Of a stretch of DNA of 64,000 bases, positions 1 to 7,883 are shown one piece after another. The stretch's first letter is position 1; every line of letters starts with the position of its first letter. Made by a program: the position numbers and the translations under genes. Under the pieces are notes generated by a model, which was not told the origin of the DNA, searched no databases, and saw only the letters and a list, made by a program, of their open reading frames with translations. Source of the stretch: Clostridium sp. M62/1 (lineage in GTDB: Bacteria > Bacillota > Clostridia > Lachnospirales > Lachnospiraceae); the NCBI RefSeq assembly GCF_020736365.1, contig NZ_CP085988.1:1618001-1682000 (forward strand). The letters are read 5' to 3'.

Positions 1-1506
1 GACACCTACAGCATTACCTCCATGGCGGAGGGGGAGGTGGTGGAAGCCTCCTTTGAGGAAGGAGATCAGGTGACGGAAGGGCAGGTGCTCTACCGGATCG
101 ACGCTTCGTCTATGGAGTCCAGGCTCCAGTCCGCCTCCAATGATGTGGAGCGGGCCCAGGACAGCTATGACACGGCTGTGAGCGATTACAATGAGGCGGC
201 CTCCAGGTACAGCGGAAATACCTACAAAGCAGAAAAGGCAGGATACATAAAAACTCTGTACATTGAGGCGGGGGATAAAGTGTCCTCCAACACCCAGATT
301 GCAGACATCTATAATGACAGTGTAATGAAAGTGAGGATACCATTTTTAAACACAGAGGCGGCTCAGATCCCAGAGGGAGCCCAGGCGGTTCTGACGCTGA
401 GCAGTACCGCAGAACAGATTTCCGGTACTGTCACAGGGGTCAGCAGTATGGATGAGGCGCTCACAGGAGGGAGGCTGATCCGATATGTCACCATAGAGGT
501 GGAAAATCCGGGAGGCCTGAGCAGTTCGGTAGCGGCCACTGCCCAGGTGGGGGAATTTTATTCCAGCGGAGACGGAACATTTGAGCCGTCCGTGGACACG
601 GTGCTGGTGGCAGATCTGCCTCAGAGTGTGGAGGTGGCGGGACTGCTGGTGCAGGAGGGCGACCTTGTGAGCGTGGGAACCCCTCTTTTCTCCATGACCT
701 CTGATTCGGCAAAGAAGCTCCTGCAGTCCTACAAGGATTCCATGGATACGGCCCAGTCACAGCTTGAATCCGCTCAGTCCAGCCTGGATTCCACTCAGGA
801 AAGCTATGATGATTACACAATCACAGCGCCAATATCCGGGACGGTCATCACAAAGAGCGTCAAGGTGGGAGACAAGATTCAAAACGGCTCCAGCGCCTCC
901 ACTCTGGCGGTGATCTATGATCTCTCCGCACTGACCTTCCAGATAAATATTGACGAGCTGGATATCAGTCAGGTGGAGGAAGGGCAGGAGGTGGAGATTC
1001 AGGCAGATGCCTTTGAGGGGGAAACCTTCAGCGGGACAGTGACGAATGTGAGTATGGAGGGGACCAGCTCCAACGGTGTGACCTACTATCCTGTCACCGT
1101 CACGCTAAATGAGTCAGGAAGTCTTCTTCCCGGCATGAATGTGGATGGGACAATTATCACAGCTTCGGCAGAACAGGTCCTTTCAGTACCCTCCGGCGCC
1201 CTGCAGAGGGGGAATGCAGTCTATGTGAAGGACGACAGTGCAGAGGAATCCCAGGGTCCTGTTCCGGCAGGCTTTAAGCAGGTTCAGGTGGAAACGGGGC
1301 TTATCAGCTCTGACTATGTGGAGATTGTCTCCGGTGATCTGGAAGAAGGAGATGAGGTCTATGTATCCTCTGATACCCAGGAGAGCGCTCAGCAGCCGGC
1401 AGATGTACCGGGAGGAATGAACGGTATGGGCGGAGGCGGCTTTGAGGGAGGCGGCTTCGGAGGAGGCGGCATGGAAGGCGGCCCTGGCGGCGGCAGGCAG
1501 AGATAG
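1..1506 (+). CDS. HlyD/MacA-family efflux adaptor subunit, 5' end missing
   Basis: The reading frame is open to the first base of the window, so the N-terminus (signal or membrane anchor) lies outside; 501 residues are visible. This is a membrane-fusion adaptor that would link an ABC exporter to the cell surface. Two lipoyl-type half motifs are visible, GEVVEASFEEGDQVTEGQ near residue 15 and APISGTVITKSVKVGDKI near residue 275. Each is accompanied by Gln/Ser/Ala-rich helical hairpin sequence and beta-barrel-like sequence, so the adaptor modules look duplicated. The C-terminus, about residues 470-501, is a glycine-rich tail with GGGG runs. The next two genes encode the matching MacB-type ATPase and permease, and together they form a tripartite-like exporter. 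Substrate is unknown. Family assignment is firm; the tandem-module reading is inference. Confidence 0.88.
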   Translation, partial: DTYSITSMAEGEVVEASFEEGDQVTEGQVLYRIDASSMESRLQSASNDVERAQDSYDTAVSDYNEAASRYSGNTYKAEKAGYIKTLYIEAGDKVSSNTQIADIYNDSVMKVRIPFLNTEAAQIPEGAQAVLTLSSTAEQISGTVTGVSSMDEALTGGRLIRYVTIEVENPGGLSSSVAATAQVGEFYSSGDGTFEPSVDTVLVADLPQSVEVAGLLVQEGDLVSVGTPLFSMTSDSAKKLLQSYKDSMDTAQSQLESAQSSLDSTQESYDDYTITAPISGTVITKSVKVGDKIQNGSSASTLAVIYDLSALTFQINIDELDISQVEEGQEVEIQADAFEGETFSGTVTNVSMEGTSSNGVTYYPVTVTLNESGSLLPGMNVDGTIITASAEQVLSVPSGALQRGNAVYVKDDSAEESQGPVPAGFKQVQVETGLISSDYVEIVSGDLEEGDEVYVSSDTQESAQQPADVPGGMNGMGGGGFEGGGFGGGGMEGGPGGGRQR

Positions 1507-1527
1507 AGGAAGCAGGCCGGACATGGC

Positions 1528-2292
1528 ATGGCAGAAGAAAGGTGCGCAAAGATGGACAGAGTACCGTTAATTGAACTGAGAAATATCTATAAAATCTATC
1601 AGATGGGCAGCACAGAGGTGAGAGCCAACGATGGGATCAGTCTGAACATTTACAGAGGAGAGTTTGTGGCGATCGTGGGGAAATCAGGAAGCGGGAAATC
1701 CACTCTGATGAACATTATAGGAGCTCTCGATGTGCCTACAGAGGGGAAATATTTTCTGGGAGGGGAGGACGTGTCACATATGAGTGACGATCAGCTGGCT
1801 GAGATAAGGAATAAAACCATAGGATTTATCTTCCAGCAGTACAACCTGCTGCCAAAAGACAGCCTTCTGGAAAATGTGGAGCTGCCCCTCCTCTATGCCG
1901 GTGTCCCAAAGGAAGAGCGAAGACAGCGGGCCATGCAGGCTCTTAGGCGGGTGGGACTGGAGGATAAGTGGAAGAACAGGCCGAAACAGCTTTCAGGAGG
2001 ACAGCAGCAGAGAGTATCCATCGCCAGAGCCCTGGCCGGGAACCCTTCTCTGATTCTGGCCGATGAGCCTACCGGTGCGCTGGACTCAAGGACCAGCCGG
2101 GAAGTGCTGGATTTTCTGAAGGAGCTGAACCAGGAGGGAAATACTATTGTGATTATCACTCATGACAGCTCTATCGCCCTGGAGGCTAAGCGGGTGGTGC
2201 GGATTAAAGACGGAAAAATAAATTTTGACGGGGATGTGAAAGAATATGCGGCAGTCCTTTCATCTGGCGATAAAAAGTATATGGAGCAATAA
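1528..2292 (+). CDS. ABC transporter ATP-binding protein, MacB/LolD type
   Basis: Energises the exporter formed with the adaptor upstream and the permease downstream. Visible motifs are Walker [10 protein letters not shown] (about residues 51-59), Q-loop FQQYNLLP, signature [15 protein letters not shown] and Walker [13 protein letters not shown] followed by the switch histidine in ITHD. The length of 254 residues is normal for this subfamily. Two starts are possible. ATG at 1528 has only a distant GAGGA. ATG at 1552 ([11 protein letters not shown]) has GAAAGG about nine bases upstream and starts closer to the conserved ELRNIYKIY strand, so it may be the true start. The gene follows the adaptor by 21 bases and overlaps the permease by 47 bases, which indicates translational coupling in one operon. 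Confidence 0.92.
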   Translation: MAEERCAKMDRVPLIELRNIYKIYQMGSTEVRANDGISLNIYRGEFVAIVGKSGSGKSTLMNIIGALDVPTEGKYFLGGEDVSHMSDDQLAEIRNKTIGFIFQQYNLLPKDSLLENVELPLLYAGVPKEERRQRAMQALRRVGLEDKWKNRPKQLSGGQQQRVSIARALAGNPSLILADEPTGALDSRTSREVLDFLKELNQEGNTIVIITHDSSIALEAKRVVRIKDGKINFDGDVKEYAAVLSSGDKKYMEQ

Positions 2293-3430
2293 GATGCGCT
2301 CTGCTCTGACCATGCTTGGAATCATCATCGGAGTGGCGGCCGTGATTATTCTGGTCGGTCTGGTCAACGGGCAGATGTCCTATATGACGGAGAGCTTTTC
2401 TGATATGGGAACGGATCAGGTTACGGTGAATCTGGTGAATTTGAGCACCCGCTCTGTATCGGATGAGGAGATGTATGAGTTTTACGAGGAAAACAGGGAG
2501 TATTTCGGGGAAATGTCCCCTTCCGTATCTGTTCAGGGAACTGTCAAGGCGGGGAATGACTCGTTTACCTCCACCTCCGTCACAGGAGTCAGTGAGGAGT
2601 TCCTGGATCTGAAGCATCAGGAACTTGCAGCAGGGCGGTTTATCCAGTATTCGGATCTGATTTCCAGGCAGAAGATCTGCGTTATCGGAAGCTATCTGGC
2701 CCAGGAACTGTACGGGGGCAGCGACAGGGCTTTAGGTGAAACAATCAAGGTCAACGGGGAGGCCTATGAGATTGTGGGCTGTGTTGAACGGCAGGCAGGA
2801 GAGGGGGAAGAGATGGAGGAAGGAGGGAGCGATGATACCCTTTACCTGCCCTACACCACAGCAGTGAAGCTGGCCAGAAACGGTCAGATCAACACCTACC
2901 TGTTTACGGTCCGGGACACAGGCAGTACAGATACGGTTCGGGAGCTGTTCGACCGCTTTCTCTACCCGGTTTTTAAGGATGAGGATCTCTACTCCATAAC
3001 TTTTATGAGTGAGATGCTGGATTCACTGAATTCCATGATTGCCATGATGTCTCTGCTGGTAGGCGGGATCGCCGGAATCTCTCTGCTGGTAGCCGGAGTG
3101 GGCGTCATGAATATTATGCTGGTGTCCGTGACAGAGCGGACCAGGGAGATCGGGATCCGAAAGTCCCTGGGGGCGAAGCGAAGAACCATTATGCAGCAGT
3201 TTGTGATGGAGGCTGCTGTCACGAGCTCCATTGGCGGGCTTCTGGGAATCGGTCTGGGGTGTACCTTAACGGGCTGGATTGGAAAGCTGATGGGGATGGA
3301 GGCAGTCCCCACGCCTGCTTCCATCCTGGTATCCTTCGGCGTCTCTATGGGAATCGGGCTTCTGTTCGGCTATATGCCGGCCAGCCGGGCCGCCAGGCTG
3401 AACCCCATCGATGCCCTCAGAAGCGATTAG
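2246..3430 (+). CDS. ABC transporter permease, MacB/FtsX family
   Basis: Membrane subunit of the exporter. The 394-residue protein has the MacB layout: a short amphipathic N-terminus ([19 protein letters not shown]), TM1 at about residues 20-42, a large extracytoplasmic core domain at about 45-265, then three helices at about 270-390 carrying the conserved segment GVGVMNIMLVSVTERTREIG and ending NPIDALRSD. The start at 2246 lies inside the ATPase gene. A later ATG at 2294 has a GGAG upstream, but it would remove the family-conserved N-terminal segment, so 2246 is preferred. The gene ends four bases before a palindromic repeat that may end the transcript. Confidence 0.92.
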   Translation: MRQSFHLAIKSIWSNKMRSALTMLGIIIGVAAVIILVGLVNGQMSYMTESFSDMGTDQVTVNLVNLSTRSVSDEEMYEFYEENREYFGEMSPSVSVQGTVKAGNDSFTSTSVTGVSEEFLDLKHQELAAGRFIQYSDLISRQKICVIGSYLAQELYGGSDRALGETIKVNGEAYEIVGCVERQAGEGEEMEEGGSDDTLYLPYTTAVKLARNGQINTYLFTVRDTGSTDTVRELFDRFLYPVFKDEDLYSITFMSEMLDSLNSMIAMMSLLVGGIAGISLLVAGVGVMNIMLVSVTERTREIGIRKSLGAKRRTIMQQFVMEAAVTSSIGGLLGIGLGCTLTGWIGKLMGMEAVPTPASILVSFGVSMGIGLLFGYMPASRAARLNPIDALRSD

Positions 3431-3433
3431 GAG

Positions 3434-3709
3434 GAGGGCGTGCGCCCTATAAAATCAAAAGGAGAGATGCGTCTTCGTGAGCAAGCTCCCGCGCCGCATC
3501 TCTGTCTGTGATTTTGCAGGAGACTTTTAGGGAGCAGTTAAGCCATGCCATTCATCATTTGACGGAGGAACTGAAAAGAGGAAGTGTCAGGCCACGCCCG
3601 TCAAATGATTCATGAGGGCGTGCGCCCTATAAAATCAAAAGGAGAGATACGTCTTCGTGAGCAAGCTCCCGCGCCGCATCTCTCCTTTTGATTTTGCATG
3701 GCTTAACTG
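3434..3709. repeat. Duplicated 85-bp palindromic unit in a nested inverted repeat
   Basis: Two copies of an 85-bp unit (3434-3518 and 3614-3698) start exactly 180 bp apart and differ at five positions. Each contains AGGGCGTGCGCCCT and a long hairpin. In the second copy the arms AAATCAAAAGGAGAGAT and ATCTCTCCTTTTGATTT (3632-3648 and 3678-3694) match perfectly, while the right arm of the first copy has four changes. The second copy sits inside a 14-bp perfect inverted repeat (3535-3548 and 3696-3709, CAGTTAAGCCATGC and complement). That repeat also encloses a 12-bp inverted repeat (3554-3565 and 3598-3609, ATCATTTGACGG). The folded form would be a stem with two side hairpins. No coding sequence or clear target-site duplication is seen. 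It could be a small palindromic mobile element or a terminator region. Confidence 0.75.
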
Positions 3710-3740
3710 TACAAAATTTGGAAAGATTTGAAGAAAACCC

Positions 3741-3769
3741 CTTTACTACTTACAAGTTTATGTTATAAT
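3741..3769 (+). promoter_or_regulatory. Extended -10 promoter for ppdK
   Basis: TGTTATAAT at 3761-3769 is a perfect extended -10 (TGn plus TATAAT). The -35 at the correct spacing is weak (CTTTAC, 3741-3746), as is common when the TGn extension is present. It would produce a leader of about 280 bases before the ppdK start. Confidence 0.6.
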
Positions 3770-4055
3770 ATTCACGAAAGACAGGCTGATGACAAGCGCA
3801 TATCTAAGAAACTGTCAGGCCGGACAGAATTTGCCGCAAAAACGGCCCGCTGCAGGCGGGATTTGTTGTTCTTCTGCTTATTTGGGGAGGTGCAGGAAGG
3901 CTGGCTCTGTTCGGAGTTCCGGGCTGAGGGCTTTTTAGGCATGCGCTTGTGAGGGCGCATCGGGGCATGTTCCGCCGGGAGATGTCCCCGGCGGTAACAG
4001 TCCGTCTTACAATTTAAGCGGGGAAACCTGCAAAACAATAGGAGGAATACAACTT
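3770..4055 (+). other. Long untranslated leader of ppdK with hairpins
   Basis: This stretch carries no convincing gene. It contains CCCGC-TGCAG-GCGGG (around 3848-3862) followed by a T-rich segment, and a GC-rich hairpin with arms CCGCCGGG (3972-3979) and CCCGGCGG (3987-3994). It ends in the strong ribosome site AGGAGG (4041-4046) before ATG 4056. The long structured leader could hold transcript-level control, but no known riboswitch motif was recognised. Confidence 0.4.
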
Positions 4056-6683
4056 ATGGCAAAGAAATGGGTTTATTTGTTCAGCGAAGGCAATGCCACG
4101 ATGAGAAACCTGTTAGGTGGCAAGGGCGCTAACCTGGCTGAGATGACAAACTTAGGCCTTCCTGTACCGCAGGGCTTTACGATCACAACAGAAGCCTGCA
4201 CACAGTACTATGAGGATGGCAGAAAGATCAACGATGAGATCATGGCTCAGATCATGGAGTACATCTCCAAGATGGAAGAGATCACAGGAAAGAAATTCGG
4301 TGACAAGGAGAACCCACTTCTGGTTTCCGTTCGTTCCGGTGCCAGAGCTTCCATGCCTGGTATGATGGATACAATCTTAAACCTCGGTTTAAATGAGGAA
4401 GTAGTAGAGGTTCTGGCTAAGAAATCCGGCAATCCGCGCTGGGCTTGGGACTGCTACAGAAGATTCATCCAGATGTTCTCCGACGTTGTTATGGAAGTCG
4501 GCAAGAAGTACTTCGAGGAATTAATCGACAAGATGAAAGCAGAGAAGGGCGTTACACAGGACGTAGAGCTTACTGCTGATGACTTAAAGGAGCTGGCTAA
4601 CCAGTTCAAGGCTGAGTACAAGCAGAAGATCGGCGAGGACTTCCCAACTGATCCGAAGACTCAGTTAATGGAGGCTATCAAGGCTGTATTCCGTTCCTGG
4701 GACAACCCACGTGCAAACGTATACCGTCGTGACAACGATATCCCATACTCCTGGGGTACTGCTGTAAACGTACAGATGATGGCATTCGGAAACATGGGCG
4801 AGACATCCGGTACAGGTGTTGCCTTCACACGTGATCCGGCTACAGGCGAGAAGCACCTGATGGGCGAGTTCTTAATGAACGCTCAGGGCGAGGACGTAGT
4901 TGCCGGTGTTCGTACACCACAGAAGATTGATCAGTTAAAGGAGGTTATGCCGGAGGTTTACGAGCAGTTCGTAGGCATCTGCCATACTCTTGAGGATCAC
5001 TACAGAGATATGCAGGATATGGAGTTTACTATCGAGGACAGAAAGCTCTATATGCTTCAGACACGTAACGGTAAGAGAACAGCTAAGGCTGCATTAAAGA
5101 TTGCCTGCGATTTAGTAGATGAGGGAATGATCTCTGAGGAGAAGGCAGTTACCATGATCGACCCGAGAAACCTGGATACACTGCTTCACCCACAGTTCGA
5201 CGCAAAGGCATTAAAGGAGGCTGCTCCGGTTGCTCAGGCATTAGCTGCATCTCCAGGAGCTGCCTGCGGTAAGATCGTCTTCACAGCAGAGGATGCTAAG
5301 GAGTGGGCTGCCAAGGGCGAGAAGGTTGTTCTGGTTCGTCTTGAGACATCCCCGGAGGATATCGAGGGTATGAAGGCTGCTCAGGGTATTCTGACAGTCC
5401 GCGGCGGTATGACATCCCACGCAGCAGTAGTTGCACGTGGTATGGGAACCTGCTGTGTATCCGGCTGCTCCGAGATCGCTATGGATGAGGAGAACAAGAA
5501 GTTCGTTCTGGCTGGAAAAGAGTACCATGAGGGAGACTGGTTATCCATCGACGGTTCCACAGGTAAAATCTACGACGGAATCATCCCGACAGTAGACGCT
5601 TCCATCGTTGGAGAGTTCGGAAGAATCATGGCTTGGGCTGACAAGTACAGAAGATTAAAAGTTCGTACAAACGCTGATACTCCGGCTGACGCTAAGAAGG
5701 CACGCGAGTTAGGTGCAGAGGGTATCGGACTTTGCCGTACAGAGCATATGTTCTTCGAGGGCGACAGAATCGACGCATTCCGCGAGATGATCTGCGCTGA
5801 TACAGTAGAGGAGAGAGAGGCAGCTCTCGAGAAGATCCTTCCGGTACAGCAGGGCGACTTCGAGAAGTTATACGAGGCTCTGGAGGGCAACCCAGTTACC
5901 ATCCGTTTCCTGGATCCGCCATTACACGAGTTCGTTCCGACAGAGGAAGAGGACATCAAGAAGCTGGCTGACGCTCAGGGCAAGACCGTTGAGCAGATCA
6001 AGACAATCATTGACAGCTTACACGAGTTCAACCCGATGATGGGTCACCGTGGCTGCCGTCTGGCTGTGACATATCCTGAGATTGCAAAGATGCAGACAAA
6101 GGCTGTTATCCGCGCAGCAATCAACGTACAGAAGGCACATGCTGACTGGAAGGTTGAGCCGGAGATCATGATCCCGCTCGTTGGCGATGTAAAAGAGTTA
6201 AAGTATGTTAAGAAGGTAGTTGTTGAGACAGCAGACGCTGAGATCGCAGCAGCAGGCGTAGAGCTCAAGTACGAGGTTGGTACAATGATCGAGATCCCGA
6301 GAGCATGCGTGACAGCAGATGAGATTGCAAAAGAGGCTGAGTTCTTCTGCTTCGGTACAAACGACCTGACACAGATGACATACGGCTTCTCCCGTGACGA
6401 TGCAGGTAAGTTCTTAAATGCTTACTACGATGCTAAGATCTTCGAGAACGATCCATTCGCTAAGCTTGACCAGGACGGCGTTGGCAAGCTGATGGAGATG
6501 GCTATCAAGTTAGGAAAGGCTGAGCGCCCAACCTTACATGTCGGCATTTGCGGCGAGCACGGCGGAGATCCTTCTTCCGTAGAGTTCTGCCACAAGATTG
6601 GTCTGGACTATGTTTCCTGCTCACCATTCCGTGTGCCGATCGCACGTCTGGCAGCAGCTCAGGCCGCTCTGAACAATAAATAA
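4056..6683 (+). CDS. ppdK: Pyruvate, phosphate dikinase
   Basis: Interconverts pyruvate, ATP and phosphate with phosphoenolpyruvate, AMP and pyrophosphate in the cytosol; in clostridia it serves PPi-linked glycolysis or gluconeogenesis. The 875 residues contain the N-terminal nucleotide-binding domain (GGKGANLAEM near residue 22, VRSGARASMPGMMDTILNLG near 90). The swivelling domain has the phospho-histidine motif GGMTSHAAVVARGMG (His455), and the C-terminal PEP/pyruvate barrel has the catalytic cysteine in GICGEHGGDPSS (Cys832). These positions agree with the well-studied clostridial enzyme. Codon use differs from the neighbours (many TTA, CGT and GTA codons), which suggests very high expression. 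It is monocistronic: its own extended -10 promoter lies upstream and a hairpin downstream. Confidence 0.98.
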   Translation: MAKKWVYLFSEGNATMRNLLGGKGANLAEMTNLGLPVPQGFTITTEACTQYYEDGRKINDEIMAQIMEYISKMEEITGKKFGDKENPLLVSVRSGARASMPGMMDTILNLGLNEEVVEVLAKKSGNPRWAWDCYRRFIQMFSDVVMEVGKKYFEELIDKMKAEKGVTQDVELTADDLKELANQFKAEYKQKIGEDFPTDPKTQLMEAIKAVFRSWDNPRANVYRRDNDIPYSWGTAVNVQMMAFGNMGETSGTGVAFTRDPATGEKHLMGEFLMNAQGEDVVAGVRTPQKIDQLKEVMPEVYEQFVGICHTLEDHYRDMQDMEFTIEDRKLYMLQTRNGKRTAKAALKIACDLVDEGMISEEKAVTMIDPRNLDTLLHPQFDAKALKEAAPVAQALAASPGAACGKIVFTAEDAKEWAAKGEKVVLVRLETSPEDIEGMKAAQGILTVRGGMTSHAAVVARGMGTCCVSGCSEIAMDEENKKFVLAGKEYHEGDWLSIDGSTGKIYDGIIPTVDASIVGEFGRIMAWADKYRRLKVRTNADTPADAKKARELGAEGIGLCRTEHMFFEGDRIDAFREMICADTVEEREAALEKILPVQQGDFEKLYEALEGNPVTIRFLDPPLHEFVPTEEEDIKKLADAQGKTVEQIKTIIDSLHEFNPMMGHRGCRLAVTYPEIAKMQTKAVIRAAINVQKAHADWKVEPEIMIPLVGDVKELKYVKKVVVETADAEIAAAGVELKYEVGTMIEIPRACVTADEIAKEAEFFCFGTNDLTQMTYGFSRDDAGKFLNAYYDAKIFENDPFAKLDQDGVGKLMEMAIKLGKAERPTLHVGICGEHGGDPSSVEFCHKIGLDYVSCSPFRVPIARLAAAQAALNNK

Positions 6684-6733
6684 TGAAGCGGACAGTGACA
6701 GTCTACTGTTAATAGAACGATCCGTTTAAAAGC

Positions 6734-6759
6734 TAGCCCCCCACATCTGTGAGGGGCTA
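6734..6759 (+). terminator. Hairpin terminator after ppdK
   Basis: Arms TAGCCCC (6734-6740) and GGGGCTA (6753-6759) form a seven-pair stem. It is followed by ACTTTAT, a weak T tract, 51 bases after the ppdK stop. Confidence 0.6.
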
Positions 6760-6844
6760 ACTTTATCTGCCGGCCCTGCAGAAACAGCCTGCCGGGCAGA
6801 TGCAGGTACGGGATGTTTTGGAATGATTACTTGAATGAGGGAAG

Positions 6845-7504
6845 ATGGAACAGACAGAATACAGGAGGATTCCAGCAGTTACCAGGATTCCTCTCAGTGA
6901 AAAAGCATACCGCTCCTTGATGGAGTCTATCGTCAGCGGTGTTTTGCCTCCCGGGACAGAGCTTAGGGAGCAGCATGTGGCAAAACAGATGGGAATCAGC
7001 GCTACCCCGGTACGGGAGGCATTCAAGCGGCTGGCAAGCGACGGGCTGATTGAGATTATTCCTTACCGCGGCGCAGTCGTAAAAGAGCTGGATCAGAGAG
7101 AAATTGAAGAGGCCTATGCCTGCCGTGAGGCGCTGGAGCACCTGGCGGTAGAGCAGGTAATCGAGAGAGTCAGCCAGGAGGAGATCGATAAGCTCTACCG
7201 GATGATCGAGGAGTTTGAACAGACAGAGGGGGTCGCGGAGATCGCCAGGGCGAGCCAGCAGTTTGACGATCAGATCTATCAGCTGACTGGAAACAGGATT
7301 CTCAAAAACCTGCTGGAAATGCTCAAGGGAGTGATCAGCAGGGACAGAAAATATTCCGCCGGAAGCCCGGAACGAAAGCATGAGATCTGCGAGGAGCATC
7401 GGGCCATTGTGGACGCTCTCGCGAAGCGTGATGTGGAGGCTGCCAGGAGAGCAGTGTCCACCCATATCCATAATGGAAGGAAATACATTGAGGGAAAAAA
7501 GTAA
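6845..7504 (+). CDS. GntR-family transcriptional regulator, FCD subfamily
   Basis: A 219-residue regulator with an N-terminal winged helix-turn-helix (about residues 14-80; recognition segment ISATPVREAFKRLASDGLIE, then the wing IIPYRGAVVKEL). An all-helical FCD effector domain follows (about 90-215; CREALEHLAVEQV, HRAIVDALAKRDVEAA). FCD domains usually bind a small carboxylate, often with a metal. GAGGGA precedes the ATG at 6845. The gene sits directly upstream of a promoter with a long palindrome that drives a hydrolase and a glutamate symporter, so it most likely regulates those genes by sensing an amino-acid-like ligand (inference). Confidence 0.9.
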   Translation: MEQTEYRRIPAVTRIPLSEKAYRSLMESIVSGVLPPGTELREQHVAKQMGISATPVREAFKRLASDGLIEIIPYRGAVVKELDQREIEEAYACREALEHLAVEQVIERVSQEEIDKLYRMIEEFEQTEGVAEIARASQQFDDQIYQLTGNRILKNLLEMLKGVISRDRKYSAGSPERKHEICEEHRAIVDALAKRDVEAARRAVSTHIHNGRKYIEGKK

Positions 7505-7557
7505 GCTCTCCTCAGAAGCAGGAAAGAAGAGCCAAAGGGCAGGCGGCCGCAAAAAAA

Positions 7558-7657
7558 GGGAGACTGCTGCAGAATGGAATGGAAGTGCAGAATATAGCGC
7601 CAGGCTTCACGCCGCGGGCAGTATTTCTGTATGAAAGTCTGGTTTTGCAGCAGTCTC
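7558..7657 (+). other. Long structured stem-loop between regulator and promoter
   Basis: The outer arms GAGACTGCTGCA (7560-7571) and TGCAGCAGTCTC (7646-7657) are perfectly complementary over 12 pairs. Inside, CCAGGCTTCA (7600-7609) pairs with TGAAAGTCTGG (7632-7642) with one bulge and one wobble. It has no T tract, so a simple terminator is unlikely. Either strand could form a roughly 100-nt structured RNA. No known RNA family was recognised. Confidence 0.45.
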
Positions 7658-7745
7658 TCTGCGTCTGGAGAGCTTCTTCAGGGAGAATTAGAAAAGCAGG
7701 GGAATAGAAAGTTAGAAAAAAAGGGGCAAACAATCATATTGAGGA

Positions 7746-7780
7746 TTGACAAATTATAATATATTCTATAGAATATATTA
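7746..7780 (+). promoter_or_regulatory. Promoter with 24-bp palindromic operator
   Basis: TTGACA (7746-7751), a 17-bp spacer and TAGAAT (7769-7774) form a near-consensus promoter. A perfect 24-bp palindrome, with half-site TAATATATTCTA (7757-7768) and its complement (7769-7780), covers the spacer and the -10. A dimeric repressor bound there would block polymerase. The adjacent GntR/FCD protein is the natural candidate, since members of that family bind short palindromes at such positions. Confidence 0.75.
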
Positions 7781-7840
7781 TATAGAAAATGAAACAGTAA
7801 AGAGACTAAGAAGAGAAGAAGGACAAAGAGACTGTGGAGA

Positions 7841-7864
7841 AGTAAAAGTAAAAGTAAAAGTAAA
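7841..7864 (+). repeat. Four tandem AGTAAA hexamers before a ribosome site
   Basis: AGTAAA is repeated four times (7841-7864), directly followed by AGGAGAAGGAGG and the ATG at 7884. It lies in the untranslated leader. Slippage there could change leader length and accessibility of the ribosome site. Confidence 0.6.
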
Positions 7865-7883
7865 AGGAGAAGGAGGATTGGCA

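Noticed and set aside
3728-3952. A 74-codon plus-strand frame upstream of ppdK
   Set aside because: It begins inside the promoter region, upstream of the TATAAT, has no ribosome site, and its translation has no recognisable features; the region reads as leader sequence.
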